Of a DNA stretch of 64,000 nucleotides, positions 1 through 8,460 are shown in pieces. The notes under the pieces were generated by a model. It saw only the letters and a list, made by a program, of their open reading frames with translations. It did no database searches and was not told the DNA's origin. This DNA comes from JABJPM01 sp964344655 (lineage in GTDB: Archaea > Nanobdellota > Nanobdellia > SCGC-AAA011-G17 > PNOQ01): NCBI GenBank assembly GCA_964344655.1, contig CAYFOF010000002.1, positions 62,001-126,000 on the forward strand. The letters are read 5' to 3'. Position 1 is the stretch's first letter. Every line of letters begins with the position of its first letter. The translations under genes were made by a program, and so were the position numbers.

Positions 1-202
1 ATTTTCTAGCATTATTTACTTCATCATTAACTTTATTTCCAAATTTATGAATACTTCTTCCAGCACAAGCAGGATATTCATTATAATACTCAACAACTTT
101 ATCTACAACTTGTTTAGGTCTCAAAGTCATACAAGCAGAATCAAAATATATTGCTTTTTTCTTCAATACCGGAAAATCCTCTCGAATCTTTTCAACATTC
201 AT
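1..202 (-). CDS. Cysteine desulfurase (class V aminotransferase), N-terminal part only
   Basis: The gene runs off the left edge, so only about 67 N-terminal residues are visible. They read like the start of SufS/NifS-type PLP enzymes: a YFDSACMTLRP segment followed by VVDKVVEYYNEYPACAGRSIH, the usual opening before the first helix. Such enzymes take sulfur from cysteine for Fe-S cluster or tRNA thiolation work. The PLP lysine and active-site cysteine lie outside the window. The start is the first of two nearby ATGs (MNVEKIRE). SufS-like versus another class V aminotransferase cannot be decided from this fragment. Confidence 0.75.
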   Translation of the reverse strand, partial: MNVEKIREDFPVLKKKAIYFDSACMTLRPKQVVDKVVEYYNEYPACAGRSIHKFGNKVNDEVNNARK

Positions 203-244
203 CACAAGAACAAATAACAATTCATTAATAAAAGTTTTGCATTA

Positions 245-604
245 CTAATCAAACATTAATTGAACTAACCCAGAAACTTTTCCACCACTAGCACCATTCT
301 CAAAATCCATATCTTGGATTAAAGCATAATTAACTCCACACTTTTCAGCACGTGAAACAACATAATCAAAAAATTCTGTTAACCCATCATAAATGGTTGT
401 ATCTCCATAGAATTTTATCTCATGTCCAAAAGTTCCACCAAAAAAAGTTAACTCTCTAGCATCAATTTGAGAATTTCTCCTTAACAAAGAAGAATATCTT
501 TCTGAAAAATAAACTAATTCTTTAGAATTCTCAACAAAACTATCTTCATCAACCTCAACAACATAATAATTTCTTTTTTCCCCAGGAACTAAAATATTAA
601 CCAT
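245..604 (-). CDS. Hypothetical protein, 119 aa
   Basis: I do not recognise this protein. It is a soluble, acidic protein without signal peptide or membrane segment. It heads toward the cysteine desulfurase in the same direction with about 40 bp between them. Normal codon use and a clean ATG support it as a real gene. Confidence 0.6.
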   Translation of the reverse strand: MVNILVPGEKRNYYVVEVDEDSFVENSKELVYFSERYSSLLRRNSQIDARELTFFGGTFGHEIKFYGDTTIYDGLTEFFDYVVSRAEKCGVNYALIQDMDFENGASGGKVSGLVQLMFD

Positions 605-636
605 CGAAAAAAGAGAATTACAAACTAATTATAAAA

Positions 637-1116
637 CTATCCTTCACAAGATCCACATTCACATTCTGTACCACACGTTTCACACATGCCATTCACACAT
701 TGAGGGTCTCCACAGTCAACAACTTCATCAGTAACTTCTCCACCTTCACCAGTTAAAATACAGAAAGGATTATCTCCTTCTTCTCCAGGAGGACCATTAC
801 AATTATCATAAACTATAACATTATACAAAGCCTGTCCACTGAAAAATAACGAAACAAAAAACAAGATAACAAAAGCCCAAGAAACTACTTCAAAATATTT
901 ATGCACTCCTCTCGCTAACTTAGTAGATTTTCCCATTAATTTTCCAACGATTTTACTTTTTACCTTTACATCTAAACCAGATTGACATTTTCTTAAAGTA
1001 ACTCTTCTAAAAACACAATCAAAAGCTTCTTTAGCTAATGGTCGATAACTTGCCGAAAATATTGCAAGTACACCAAAAACTATCAAGCTTAATAGGCATA
1101 TCATAAAACAAAACAA
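637..1116 (-). CDS. Membrane protein with Cys-rich exported tail, 159 aa
   Basis: Two hydrophobic segments are visible: residues 1-22 and about 76-92. The second is followed directly by an SGQA motif (93-96) and a tail with about ten cysteines (CETCGTECECGSC near the end). The stretch between the helices is basic and so probably cytoplasmic, which puts the Cys-rich tail outside. Function is unknown. The motif after the helix recurs in other exported proteins of this window. Confidence 0.65.
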   Translation of the reverse strand: MFCFMICLLSLIVFGVLAIFSASYRPLAKEAFDCVFRRVTLRKCQSGLDVKVKSKIVGKLMGKSTKLARGVHKYFEVVSWAFVILFFVSLFFSGQALYNVIVYDNCNGPPGEEGDNPFCILTGEGGEVTDEVVDCGDPQCVNGMCETCGTECECGSCEG

Positions 1117-1147
1117 AAAACTTTACTTTAAAAAGATTTCTGTAGGT

Positions 1148-1528
1148 TCAATCTTTTTTATATACTCTTTTACGTGTATCTTCAATAGATAATTTTCTAG
1201 ACTCATCTAAAACTAAATCAGTAAGCCCACCATCTCCATCAATTTCATACACTGGTAAACCCTTCTTAACTAAAAACTCCGCTTCTTCATAAACACCCGA
1301 ACTAAACATTCCATCATCAAAAGCTAAAAAAACTCCAGCATTCATTTCAGGTAAAACTTCTTCAAAAAAATAAGTCATTCCAAATTCTTTATATCCCTCA
1401 TCATGACACTCTTGATTTGGATTTTCAACATACCATTCTGGAAACCCTCTTTTAATAGAATTAATCAATAACGTTTCAAAAGTTGTGTCATAAGTATTAA
1501 TGGGATGCCCAAAATATACTTTTTTCAT
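1148..1528 (-). CDS. Nucleoside 2-deoxyribosyltransferase-like protein
   Basis: The sequence opens with MKKVYFGHPINTYDT, has a central GVFLAFDDGMFSSGVYEEAE segment and then VKKGLPVYEID. This is the pattern of the nucleoside 2-deoxyribosyltransferase-like fold: GHPI nucleotide-binding loop, acidic pair and glycine-rich turn, then a strand naming the owner of the object. The exact substrate is unknown. I chose the ATG at 1528 over an in-frame one at 1549 because a TATA-like TTATATAT lies about 25 bp upstream of 1528, as for a leaderless transcript. Confidence 0.55.
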   Translation of the reverse strand: MKKVYFGHPINTYDTTFETLLINSIKRGFPEWYVENPNQECHDEGYKEFGMTYFFEEVLPEMNAGVFLAFDDGMFSSGVYEEAEFLVKKGLPVYEIDGDGGLTDLVLDESRKLSIEDTRKRVYKKD

Positions 1529-1558
1529 AAATACAATAAATAAAAACAATATATAACG

Positions 1559-2080
1559 TTATCTCGCTTTAAACCCATACTTAATTTTCCTTATTTCTGG
1601 ATGTCCTTCTAAATATAAATCACAAAAATGCTCAATAATCTCTCCAAAAGGAACAGGACTAGTAACTTCAAAAGTGCCAACTCTATCAAAAGTCAATAAA
1701 CTCTCAATCCCTCCAGTTGTAATAATATTTCCACCTTCTATTTTACAAGGTTTCACCCTATACCCATAAGGCAAATGCTGATTAATTATCCTTCTTGTAT
1801 ATTCGTCAAATTCTTTCTTCCTATGCATCATTTTTTCTACTTCCAAAAATTTCGGCAATAAAACTGTTTCAAACCAAAACTTTCGAGAATCAGCTGAAAC
1901 ATTTGGTATATAAATTAATCGGTTTCCATCAAAAAACAATCTTTCAGTAGAATTCAAGTTTAATTCAAAATTATGATCAAGAATGTCTGCTAAATCATGA
2001 GAATCCCCAGCAAATATATCAATAACATCTCTAAAACTATCATAAATCTCAACACAGTCTTCTTTTATTTCATACTTCAT
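1559..2080 (-). CDS. Hypothetical protein, 173 aa
   Basis: A soluble, charged protein with no motif I recognise. It lies in a minus-strand run with short gaps on both sides (9 bp from the gene upstream, about 30 bp to the start chosen for the gene downstream), so it may be co-transcribed with the deoxyribosyltransferase-like gene. Confidence 0.6.
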   Translation of the reverse strand: MKYEIKEDCVEIYDSFRDVIDIFAGDSHDLADILDHNFELNLNSTERLFFDGNRLIYIPNVSADSRKFWFETVLLPKFLEVEKMMHRKKEFDEYTRRIINQHLPYGYRVKPCKIEGGNIITTGGIESLLTFDRVGTFEVTSPVPFGEIIEHFCDLYLEGHPEIRKIKYGFKAR

Positions 2081-2089
2081 AACAATTAA

Positions 2090-2512
2090 CTATTTTAATC
2101 CCTTCAAAAAACCCATATAATGTTCATGCAATCTTCCCAAAAACAGTTTTATATGTTCATCACTCATCTCAGCGCATTCCCTTTCAAGCAAACTCGTTCT
2201 AACTCCATCAACAAAATTAGTTAAATCAGTTTTTCCCAAGGGAGATATTGATAAAGATCCAATAGTAATATTATCTAACATAAAAATTAAGTCTTTATGT
2301 CTTTCTTCTTCAAATCTAAAAGGTCTATGTGGTGTTGGTCGCCATACTCTATGCATTTCACCAAACAATCTATGTAAAGATACAGATCCATATATATTTC
2401 TAGCACCAGAGATACGACAATTATATCCTTTCACTGCATAATCAGTTCCCTCATGTCTTACTTCATATTCAAAAGTTCTATCAAAATCAACTGGTTTTAT
2501 TATTTCTGACAT
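2090..2512 (-). CDS. Hypothetical protein, 140 aa
   Basis: No family recognised. The protein is soluble and rich in Arg, His and Glu. I prefer the inner ATG (MSEIIKPVDF) at 2512 over one at 2551: a TTTAAA promoter element sits about 25 bp before 2512, and the extra 13 residues would be an implausible hydrophobic stub encoded by the promoter itself. It is divergent from lgt, and the two promoters share the 75-bp gap. Confidence 0.6.
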   Translation of the reverse strand: MSEIIKPVDFDRTFEYEVRHEGTDYAVKGYNCRISGARNIYGSVSLHRLFGEMHRVWRPTPHRPFRFEEERHKDLIFMLDNITIGSLSISPLGKTDLTNFVDGVRTSLLERECAEMSDEHIKLFLGRLHEHYMGFLKGLK

Positions 2513-2586
2513 AAAAAAGATGAATAATGAATTCTTTAAATATCTTTCCATAATAATTATATACTAATAACAAACTCAAAAAACAC

Positions 2587-3336
2587 ATGATAGATCCTGT
2601 AGCTATAAATCTGGGAACAATCCAAATACGTTGGTATGGAATAATAATGGCTTTTGGATTTCTATTAGCATATTTCATTTCTCAAAAACTAGCCAAGTAT
2701 AGAAATATTTCAAAACAAGATATGTCTGATTATTTCATTTACTTCATAATCTCTTCAATAGTTGGAGCAAGACTTTGGGCAGTAATATTAAACTATCAAA
2801 ATTACACAAACATATTAGAAATATTTGCCGTTTGGAATGGCGGAATGGCAATCCACGGGGGAATTGCTGGAGCAGCTCTTGCAACATATTATTTCTCAAA
2901 AAAAAGAAATATTCATTTTTATGACATTGCAGATATAATGGTTATCCCAACAGCATTAGGTTTAGCTTTAGGGAGAATTGGAAATTTCATAAATCAAGAA
3001 TTTTACGGCAAACCAACTTCATTACCGTGGGGAGTATACTTCGATAACATTGAAGGAAAAAGACATCCCTCACAAATTTATGAATCTCTAAAAAATTTAT
3101 TAATTTTTGGAATAACCTTAAAACTATTCTTATTTAAGAAATTAAAAAGAGGAACAATATTTTGGACATTTATTTTATTATATTCATTACTAAGATTTTC
3201 TGTAGAATTTTTCAAAGACATGCCAACATTCCTAAACTTAACTTATGGACAAATAATCTCAATACCGTTAATTATAATTTCAATAATAATGTTAAAAAGA
3301 ATAGCAAATCCTACGCAACATTTAAATAACAATTAA
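2587..3336 (+). CDS. lgt: Prolipoprotein diacylglyceryl transferase (bacterial-type Lgt)
   Basis: Polytopic membrane enzyme that transfers diacylglyceryl from a phospholipid to the lipobox cysteine of prolipoproteins. The 249 residues match the usual family length. Signature parts are present in order: GARLWAVILN (60-69), MAIHGGIAGA with the conserved His90, GRIGNFINQEFYGKP with Arg130 and Asn133, RHPSQIYE, and the late Arg in LLRFSVEFF. No key residue of the family that I know is missing, so it looks functional. A TATA-like AATTATATAC lies about 26 bp before the ATG. Lgt is standard in bacteria but unusual in archaea, so transfer from bacteria is likely. A lipobox protein sits at 58190-59989. 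Confidence 0.93.
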   Translation: MIDPVAINLGTIQIRWYGIIMAFGFLLAYFISQKLAKYRNISKQDMSDYFIYFIISSIVGARLWAVILNYQNYTNILEIFAVWNGGMAIHGGIAGAALATYYFSKKRNIHFYDIADIMVIPTALGLALGRIGNFINQEFYGKPTSLPWGVYFDNIEGKRHPSQIYESLKNLLIFGITLKLFLFKKLKRGTIFWTFILLYSLLRFSVEFFKDMPTFLNLTYGQIISIPLIIISIIMLKRIANPTQHLNNN

Positions 3337-3362
3337 CAATAACTAAAATATTCTAATTATAC

Positions 3363-3368
3363 GGAGGG
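3363..3368 (+). promoter_or_regulatory. Shine-Dalgarno site deciding a TTG start
   Basis: GGAGGG lies 7 bp before the TTG at 3376. This is the correct distance for a ribosome site and is too far (19 bp) from the next ATG. It supports a leadered mRNA and a TTG start for the DsbA-like gene. Confidence 0.6.
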
Positions 3369-3375
3369 ATAAAAT

Positions 3376-4407
3376 TTGGAAGAAAACATGAACATAGAAA
3401 ATAAACAAGAAGAAAATGTTCCAGTTACTAAAACTACTAAAAAAAACAATTGGAAAATAGCTAGTTTCATACTAGGAATTCTACTTGTAGTTAGCATCAT
3501 TTCAAATACAGGATTATTATCGATTTCTGGAAATGCTGCAGCAGTTGATGCTGTTGAGTTCATAAACAATCAAATGTTACAAGGACAAACAACAGCAACA
3601 TTAGAAGACGTAACCAAAGAAAGTGGGTTAATAAAAGCAACAATTAATGTCGAAGGACAACAAACACCAATTTATCTATCAAACGATGGAAAATTAATGT
3701 TCTTACAGGCCGTTCCAATTACGGGAGCAACAACAGCGACACCAACACAAAATTCTCCACAACCAGTAGATGTTCCAAAATCAGATAAACCGGTTGTAGA
3801 CTTATTCGTAATGTCTCACTGTCCATACGGAACTCAAATGGAAAAAGGAATTTTACCTGTTGTTAAAGTTTTACAAGACGATATTGATTTCAATTTGAAA
3901 TTTGTTTACTATGCAATGCATCCAACTCAAGGTGAAGTTGAAGAACAATTAAACCAATACTGTATTCAAAAAGAACAAGAAGATAAATTACTAGATTATC
4001 TATACTGTTTCCTTGAAGACGGTGACGGAGAAAGATGTTTAACAGAAACAAATATCGACACCGCAAAATTAAAAACTTGCTATGAAAGCGCAGATGCAGA
4101 ATTTGAAATAACTAAAAACCTAGAAGATAAATCTTTATGGTTAAATGGAAGATTCCCATTATTTAACACTGATAAATCAGACAATGAAAAATACAGTGTG
4201 GGTGGATCCCCAACATTAGTTATTAATGGAAAAACTGCAAGTTCTGGAAGAGACTCTGTCTCTCTACTAAGCACAATTTGTGGAGCATTCAACGATGCAC
4301 CAGAAGCTTGTACAATAACTGAATTCGAAGCTGGTTCTCCAGCACCAGGATTTGGATGGAGTACAACTGCACAAGCAAATAGCGCAGCCGCTGGCTGTGG
4401 CTATTAA
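3376..4407 (+). CDS. Membrane-anchored DsbA/thioredoxin-fold protein
   Basis: A short basic N-terminus is followed by one membrane helix (about residues 26-47), an SGNA motif (51-54), a spacer domain, and from about residue 136 a thioredoxin-like domain with VDLFVMSHCPYGTQMEKG. The C-terminal half contains GGSPTLVINGK, the cis-Pro loop of DsbA-like folds. The active-site motif is CPYG, with only one cysteine instead of CxxC. A TTG at 3376 is chosen as start because GGAGGG lies 7 bp before it; the first ATG (3388) would be 19 bp from that ribosome site. Likely role: thiol chemistry outside the membrane, perhaps for the many Cys-rich exported proteins (inference). Confidence 0.8.
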   Translation: MEENMNIENKQEENVPVTKTTKKNNWKIASFILGILLVVSIISNTGLLSISGNAAAVDAVEFINNQMLQGQTTATLEDVTKESGLIKATINVEGQQTPIYLSNDGKLMFLQAVPITGATTATPTQNSPQPVDVPKSDKPVVDLFVMSHCPYGTQMEKGILPVVKVLQDDIDFNLKFVYYAMHPTQGEVEEQLNQYCIQKEQEDKLLDYLYCFLEDGDGERCLTETNIDTAKLKTCYESADAEFEITKNLEDKSLWLNGRFPLFNTDKSDNEKYSVGGSPTLVINGKTASSGRDSVSLLSTICGAFNDAPEACTITEFEAGSPAPGFGWSTTAQANSAAAGCGY

Positions 4408-4424
4408 TTTTTTTCTTTTTTTAG
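4408..4424 (+). terminator. T-rich terminator after the DsbA-like gene
   Basis: Two runs of T (six, then seven) follow the stop codon of the DsbA-like gene directly, without a hairpin. This is the usual form of archaeal intrinsic or FttA-dependent termination signals. Confidence 0.5.
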
Positions 4425-4462
4425 TTAATTTTATAAATAATATATAGTCTATTCTAATCAAT

Positions 4463-4582
4463 CCCGTCATAGCTCAACGGTAGAGCGTTCGGCTGTAGAT
4501 ATTGTTTGACTAGGTATTAACCTTGGATGATAAACAATTAGCCGTACCCGGAAGGTTCCCGGTTCAAATCCGGGTGACGGGA
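4463..4582 (+). tRNA. tRNA-Tyr (GTA) with an intron in the anticodon loop
   Basis: Acceptor CCCGTCA (4463-4469) pairs with TGACGGG (4575-4581), and the discriminator is A. C1-G72 is the archaeal tyrosine identity pair. The T arm is CCCGG-TTCAAAT-CCGGG. The anticodon GTA is at 4495-4497, and the anticodon stem TTCGG pairs with CCGGA (4548-4552). Between them lies an intron of about 48 nt, probably 4499-4546 if the cut follows position 37. Its core is a hairpin ATTGTTT/AAACAAT. I could not draw a canonical bulge-helix-bulge; the exon CGGCT can pair with intron AGCCG in a relaxed version. TATA at about 4429-4437 is 30 bp upstream. Confidence 0.9.
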
Positions 4583-4735
4583 TATATTCCTTTTTAAACC
4601 CCTCCTCGAAAAAACAAAACATTTATAAATGAGTGGATTGCCCTAAAATTCAACTAGATAAATGCCCCTCTCTAAAATGGTTCAATTATAAACATTCAAA
4701 AGTTAATGAACTAGAGAGTGCTATGCCCATAAAAT

Positions 4736-4809
4736 GCCCGGATGGTGTAGTTCGGTTAGCATAAAGCCCTGTCGCGGCTTTGACCCGGGTTCAAATCCCG
4801 GTTCGGGCG
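4736..4809 (+). tRNA. tRNA-Asp (GTC)
   Basis: Acceptor GCCCGGA pairs with TTCGGGC, discriminator G. The anticodon stem-loop is AAGCC-CTGTCGC-GGCTT with anticodon GTC, and the T arm is built on TTCAAAT. No intron. A TATA-like AATTATAAAC about 45 bp upstream could drive this tRNA together with the tRNA-Lys that begins 3 bp after it, and possibly the polymerase operon. Confidence 0.95.
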
Positions 4810-4812
4810 TGG

Positions 4813-4909
4813 GGACCGGTAGCTCAGCTTGGTAGAGCACTTGGCTTTTAACCAAGGGGTCGCGGGTTCAAATCAAAGCAAAAACTTTGTGAAAGTCCCG
4901 TCCGGTCCA
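4813..4909 (+). tRNA. tRNA-Lys (TTT) with a 23-nt intron in the T loop
   Basis: Acceptor GGACCGG pairs with CCGGTCC, discriminator A. The anticodon stem-loop is CTTGG-CTTTTAA-CCAAG with anticodon TTT. The T arm is interrupted: TTCAAA (4867-4872), intron 4873-4895, then T4896 and CCCGT. Around the junction there is a perfect bulge-helix-bulge: outer stem GCGGG/CCCGT, bulges AAT and AGT of 3 nt each, a central 4-bp helix TTCA/TGAA, and an inner stem CAAAG/CTTTG with loop CAAAAA. Cutting after the second base of each bulge restores the T loop TTCAAAT exactly, at position 59/60. Confidence 0.93.
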
Positions 4910-4929
4910 CTTCATAATACAGACAAAAA

Positions 4930-5172
4930 ATGACAAAAGAATTTGACATCAAGAAACACTCTTTAGTACCTGAGCACACTAAACTTACAGAAGAAGAGGC
5001 TAAAAAAATTCTAGACGAATTTAATATAACAAAAGACGAAATTCCTAAAATTTTGATTTCTGATGCTGCAATTCAAGATTTGTCCCCAGAATACGGAGAC
5101 GTAATAAAAATTACAAGGGGCAGTCAAACAAACACACAAACAATATTCTATAGGGTGGTCGTTAATGGTTAA
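4930..5172 (+). CDS. rpoH: DNA-directed RNA polymerase subunit H (Rpb5 C-terminal homologue)
   Basis: 80 residues, the usual length for the archaeal subunit. It matches the family from HSLVPEHTKLTEEEAKKIL through the GDVIKITRGS loop to the FYRVVV end. RpoH binds the jaw of the polymerase. It is the first gene of the operon, 20 bp after tRNA-Lys, and overlaps rpoB'' by 8 bp. Confidence 0.95.
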   Translation: MTKEFDIKKHSLVPEHTKLTEEEAKKILDEFNITKDEIPKILISDAAIQDLSPEYGDVIKITRGSQTNTQTIFYRVVVNG

Positions 5173-6652
5173 AGGATATAAAGACATAATCTCAAATTAT
5201 TTCGACGATCATTCATTCGTTGAATCAAATATAAAATCTTTCAACAGATTTGTTGAAAAAGATTTACCTACAATAGTTAACAACGTTGGGGAAATAGTTC
5301 CAACAATTATTCCTCAAGAAGTTGAAAATTTCAAAATTAAATTATCCGACATTAAAGTTGGAATGCCACAAATAACAGAAGCAGATGGTTCAAAAAGAGA
5401 TTTATACCCAATAGAATCAAGATTAAGAAAATTAACTTACTCTGCACCAATTTCATTAACAGTAAGTGCACACATTAACGATATTCAAAGAGAATCATTC
5501 ACAACAGAAGTTGGTAGACTTCCAATAATGTTAAAATCTAAATTCTGTCACCTTGCAAATTTGAAAAGAAAAGAATTAGTAAAAAAAGGTGAAGACCCAG
5601 TTGATTGGGGAGGATATTTCATATTAAATGGTAATGAAAGAGTATTAATCACAGTTGAAGATTTAGCTTCAAACAAATTATTTGTTAAGAAAGCAACAGT
5701 TGGTGTAAGTAAGTGGATTGGAAAACTTTACTCTGAACACTTAAATTACAGAATTCCACACACTTTCGAACAAATGAAAGATGGTTCATTACAACTTAGT
5801 TTTGCAAGATTCCAAAGAGTTCCAATTATTGCTGTAATTAAAGCACTTGGATTAACAAAAGATCAAGAAATTATGGAATTCATCTCACCAAACAAAGTTT
5901 ACGACGATGTAATATTGAACTTATACGAAAACATCGATCTAAAAACTCAAAATGAAGCTCTAGAATTCTTAGCTAAAAAAATAGGAATGCCACAAAAAGA
6001 ACTTAGAGAAGAAAGAACACTAGAACAATTAGACAGATATTTACTTCCACACATTGGTATGACTTCAAAAGATAGAATTTACAAAGCATACAACTTATGT
6101 AAACTAGTAAAGAGATTCTTAAAAATCACAGCAGATGGTGCAAAACCAATTAATCAAGATCACTACGTAAATAAAAGATTAAAACAAAGCGGAGACTTAC
6201 TTAATGATTTATTCAAAGTAAACATGAGGTCATTGGTACAAGATATGCTTTACAATTTCCAAAGACTAGTTAAGAGAGGAAAATTCTCTTCAATTAGAAT
6301 AATCATCCGAGAACAATTATTATCTTCTAGAATTAAAAGCGCTATGGCAACTGGATCATGGCCAGGTGGAAGAGCAGGTATTTCTCAAAACATTTCAAGA
6401 GTAAATGCAGTAGATACAACTTCACACACTCAAAGAGTTGCATCTTTACTAACTGCATCTCAAGAAAATTTTGAAGCAAGAGCTTTACACAGCACTCATT
6501 GGGGAAGACTTTGCCCTGTTGAAACACCAGAAGGTACTCCAATTGGATTAAGAAAAAATTTAGCATTATTATCAAACGTAACAGACACAGAACCAACTGA
6601 AGAAAAAGTTGTGAAATTATTAGAATCAAATGGGATGAAAAAGGTAGAATAA
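5165..6652 (+). CDS. rpoB2: RNA polymerase subunit B'' (N-terminal half of the beta subunit)
   Basis: 495 residues covering the N-terminal half of the second largest subunit: protrusion, lobe and the start of the fork. It ends in the conserved stretch around HWGRLCPVETPEGTPIGLRKNLA. Splitting into B'' and B' is common in several archaeal lineages. The start overlaps rpoH by 8 bp and the stop is 1 bp before the rpoB' ATG, so translation is coupled. Confidence 0.96.
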   Translation: MVKGYKDIISNYFDDHSFVESNIKSFNRFVEKDLPTIVNNVGEIVPTIIPQEVENFKIKLSDIKVGMPQITEADGSKRDLYPIESRLRKLTYSAPISLTVSAHINDIQRESFTTEVGRLPIMLKSKFCHLANLKRKELVKKGEDPVDWGGYFILNGNERVLITVEDLASNKLFVKKATVGVSKWIGKLYSEHLNYRIPHTFEQMKDGSLQLSFARFQRVPIIAVIKALGLTKDQEIMEFISPNKVYDDVILNLYENIDLKTQNEALEFLAKKIGMPQKELREERTLEQLDRYLLPHIGMTSKDRIYKAYNLCKLVKRFLKITADGAKPINQDHYVNKRLKQSGDLLNDLFKVNMRSLVQDMLYNFQRLVKRGKFSSIRIIIREQLLSSRIKSAMATGSWPGGRAGISQNISRVNAVDTTSHTQRVASLLTASQENFEARALHSTHWGRLCPVETPEGTPIGLRKNLALLSNVTDTEPTEEKVVKLLESNGMKKVE

Positions 6653-6653
6653 A

Positions 6654-8456
6654 ATGGTTGATGTATTTTTAAACGAAAAATTTGTAGGAACTGTAGCAGA
6701 TCAAAATGAATTCCTAAACTCAATCAAATCTCAAAGAAGAGAAGGAGTAATCCCAGAAAAATTAAACGTTGGTTACGACGATGCATTAAATGAAATCCAC
6801 ATAGAAACAACAAAAGGTAGATCTAGAAGACCTTTAATCGTTGTAAAAAATGGAGAACCAACACTAACAGAAGAACATCTTGAAAAATTAAAAAATAAAA
6901 CAATCACTTGGGATGATTTATTGAAAGATGGAATAATTGAATATCTAGATGCAAGAGAAGAAGAAAATGCTTTAGTAGCTTTAGATGAATCACAACTATC
7001 AAAAGAACACACTCACATAGAAATTTCACCAATCACAATTTTAGGTGTTTGTACATCTTTAGTTCCATTCTCAAATTTTGGTTCATCTTCAAGATTAATT
7101 AGAGGTTCTAAACTTCAAAAACAAGGTTTAGGAGTATACACCCAAAATTACTTATTAAGACTAGACACTGACGCTAGCATTTTACATTATCCACAAAGAC
7201 CAATTACAAAAACATTCATGCATGATGTATTCGAATACGATGCGCACGCAATGGGTCAAAACCTAACTATTGCAGTTATGAGCTACCAAGGATATAACAT
7301 GCAGGACGCAGTCATATTAAACAGAGGTAGTGTTGAACGTGGTCTAGGAAGAACAACATACTTTAAGCCATTCTCTGCTACAGAATTAAGATATTCTGGT
7401 GGATTAATGGATGAAATAGGAATTCCAGACAAAGAAATGAAAGGTTATAGATCAGAAAGAGACTATAGAAACCTTGAAGATGATGGAATTGTTTTCACAG
7501 AAGCAAAATTAGATGAAGATGATGTATTAATAGGAAAAACTTCCCCGCCAAGATTCTTGGGAAGCTTAGAAGAATTCAACATTGATGCTAATACAAGAAG
7601 AGAATCCTCAATCGCTTTAGGTGAAGGAATGCACGGAATAGTTGATATGACATTCTTAACTGAAAACGAAGAAGGAAATAGGATTGTTCAAACAAGATTA
7701 AGACAACAAAGAATTCCAGAGATTGGAGATAAATTCGCTTCAAGACATGGTCAAAAAGGTGTTATTGGATTATTAGTTCCACATGTTGATATGCCATTCT
7801 CTTCAAGAGGAACAACTCCAGATATAATTTTCTCACCACACAGTATACCTTCAAGAATGACGGTATCACATTTATTAGAAGTAATTTCAGGTAAAGTTGG
7901 AGCTTTAGCTGGAGAATACATAGACGCTACAACTTTCGATACACCAACAGAAGATAGTTTAAGAAAACAACTTGTAAACTTAGGATTTTCAGAAGATGGA
8001 AAAGAAACATTCTACAACCCATTAACTGGAGAAAAATTAGAAGCAAAAATATATACTGGAAACATATTCTACTTAAAACTAAAACATATGGTAGCTAACA
8101 AATTACACGCAAGAGCTGCTGGAAGAATCCAACTATTAACACGTCAACCCGTAGAAGGTAGAGCAATGGGCGGAGGATTAAGAGTGGGAGAGATGGAGAA
8201 AGATTGTTTAGTAGCTCACGGTGCATCTCTATTACTTAAGGAAAGATTCGATTCAGATAAAACAATATTACATGTTTGTGAAACATGTGGTATGTTTGCA
8301 ACATATGACAATTACAAAAATCAAGCAATATGTACAAGGTGCGGAGGAGACGCAAAAGTTTCACCTGTTGAAATGAGTTACGCATTCAAACTATTGTTAG
8401 ATGAAATAAGATCTCTAGGAATAGATTCTAGAGTAGAACTAAAAGAAAAATTTTAG
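6654..8456 (+). CDS. rpoB1: RNA polymerase subunit B' (C-terminal half of the beta subunit)
   Basis: 600 residues with the hybrid-binding and wall regions: the GYNMQDAVILNR motif, DKFASRHGQKGVIG, and QPVEGRAMGGGLRVGEMEKD. A zinc site of two cysteine pairs (CETC and CTRC) lies near residues 540-562. It completes the catalytic subunit begun by rpoB''. Confidence 0.96.
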   Translation: MVDVFLNEKFVGTVADQNEFLNSIKSQRREGVIPEKLNVGYDDALNEIHIETTKGRSRRPLIVVKNGEPTLTEEHLEKLKNKTITWDDLLKDGIIEYLDAREEENALVALDESQLSKEHTHIEISPITILGVCTSLVPFSNFGSSSRLIRGSKLQKQGLGVYTQNYLLRLDTDASILHYPQRPITKTFMHDVFEYDAHAMGQNLTIAVMSYQGYNMQDAVILNRGSVERGLGRTTYFKPFSATELRYSGGLMDEIGIPDKEMKGYRSERDYRNLEDDGIVFTEAKLDEDDVLIGKTSPPRFLGSLEEFNIDANTRRESSIALGEGMHGIVDMTFLTENEEGNRIVQTRLRQQRIPEIGDKFASRHGQKGVIGLLVPHVDMPFSSRGTTPDIIFSPHSIPSRMTVSHLLEVISGKVGALAGEYIDATTFDTPTEDSLRKQLVNLGFSEDGKETFYNPLTGEKLEAKIYTGNIFYLKLKHMVANKLHARAAGRIQLLTRQPVEGRAMGGGLRVGEMEKDCLVAHGASLLLKERFDSDKTILHVCETCGMFATYDNYKNQAICTRCGGDAKVSPVEMSYAFKLLLDEIRSLGIDSRVELKEKF

Positions 8457-8460
8457 AAAA

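Noticed and set aside
4583..4735. Possible small RNA between tRNA-Tyr and tRNA-Asp
   Set aside because: There is a CTCTCTA...TAGAGAG inverted repeat and TATA-like sequences, but no clear C/D, H/ACA or other RNA layout.
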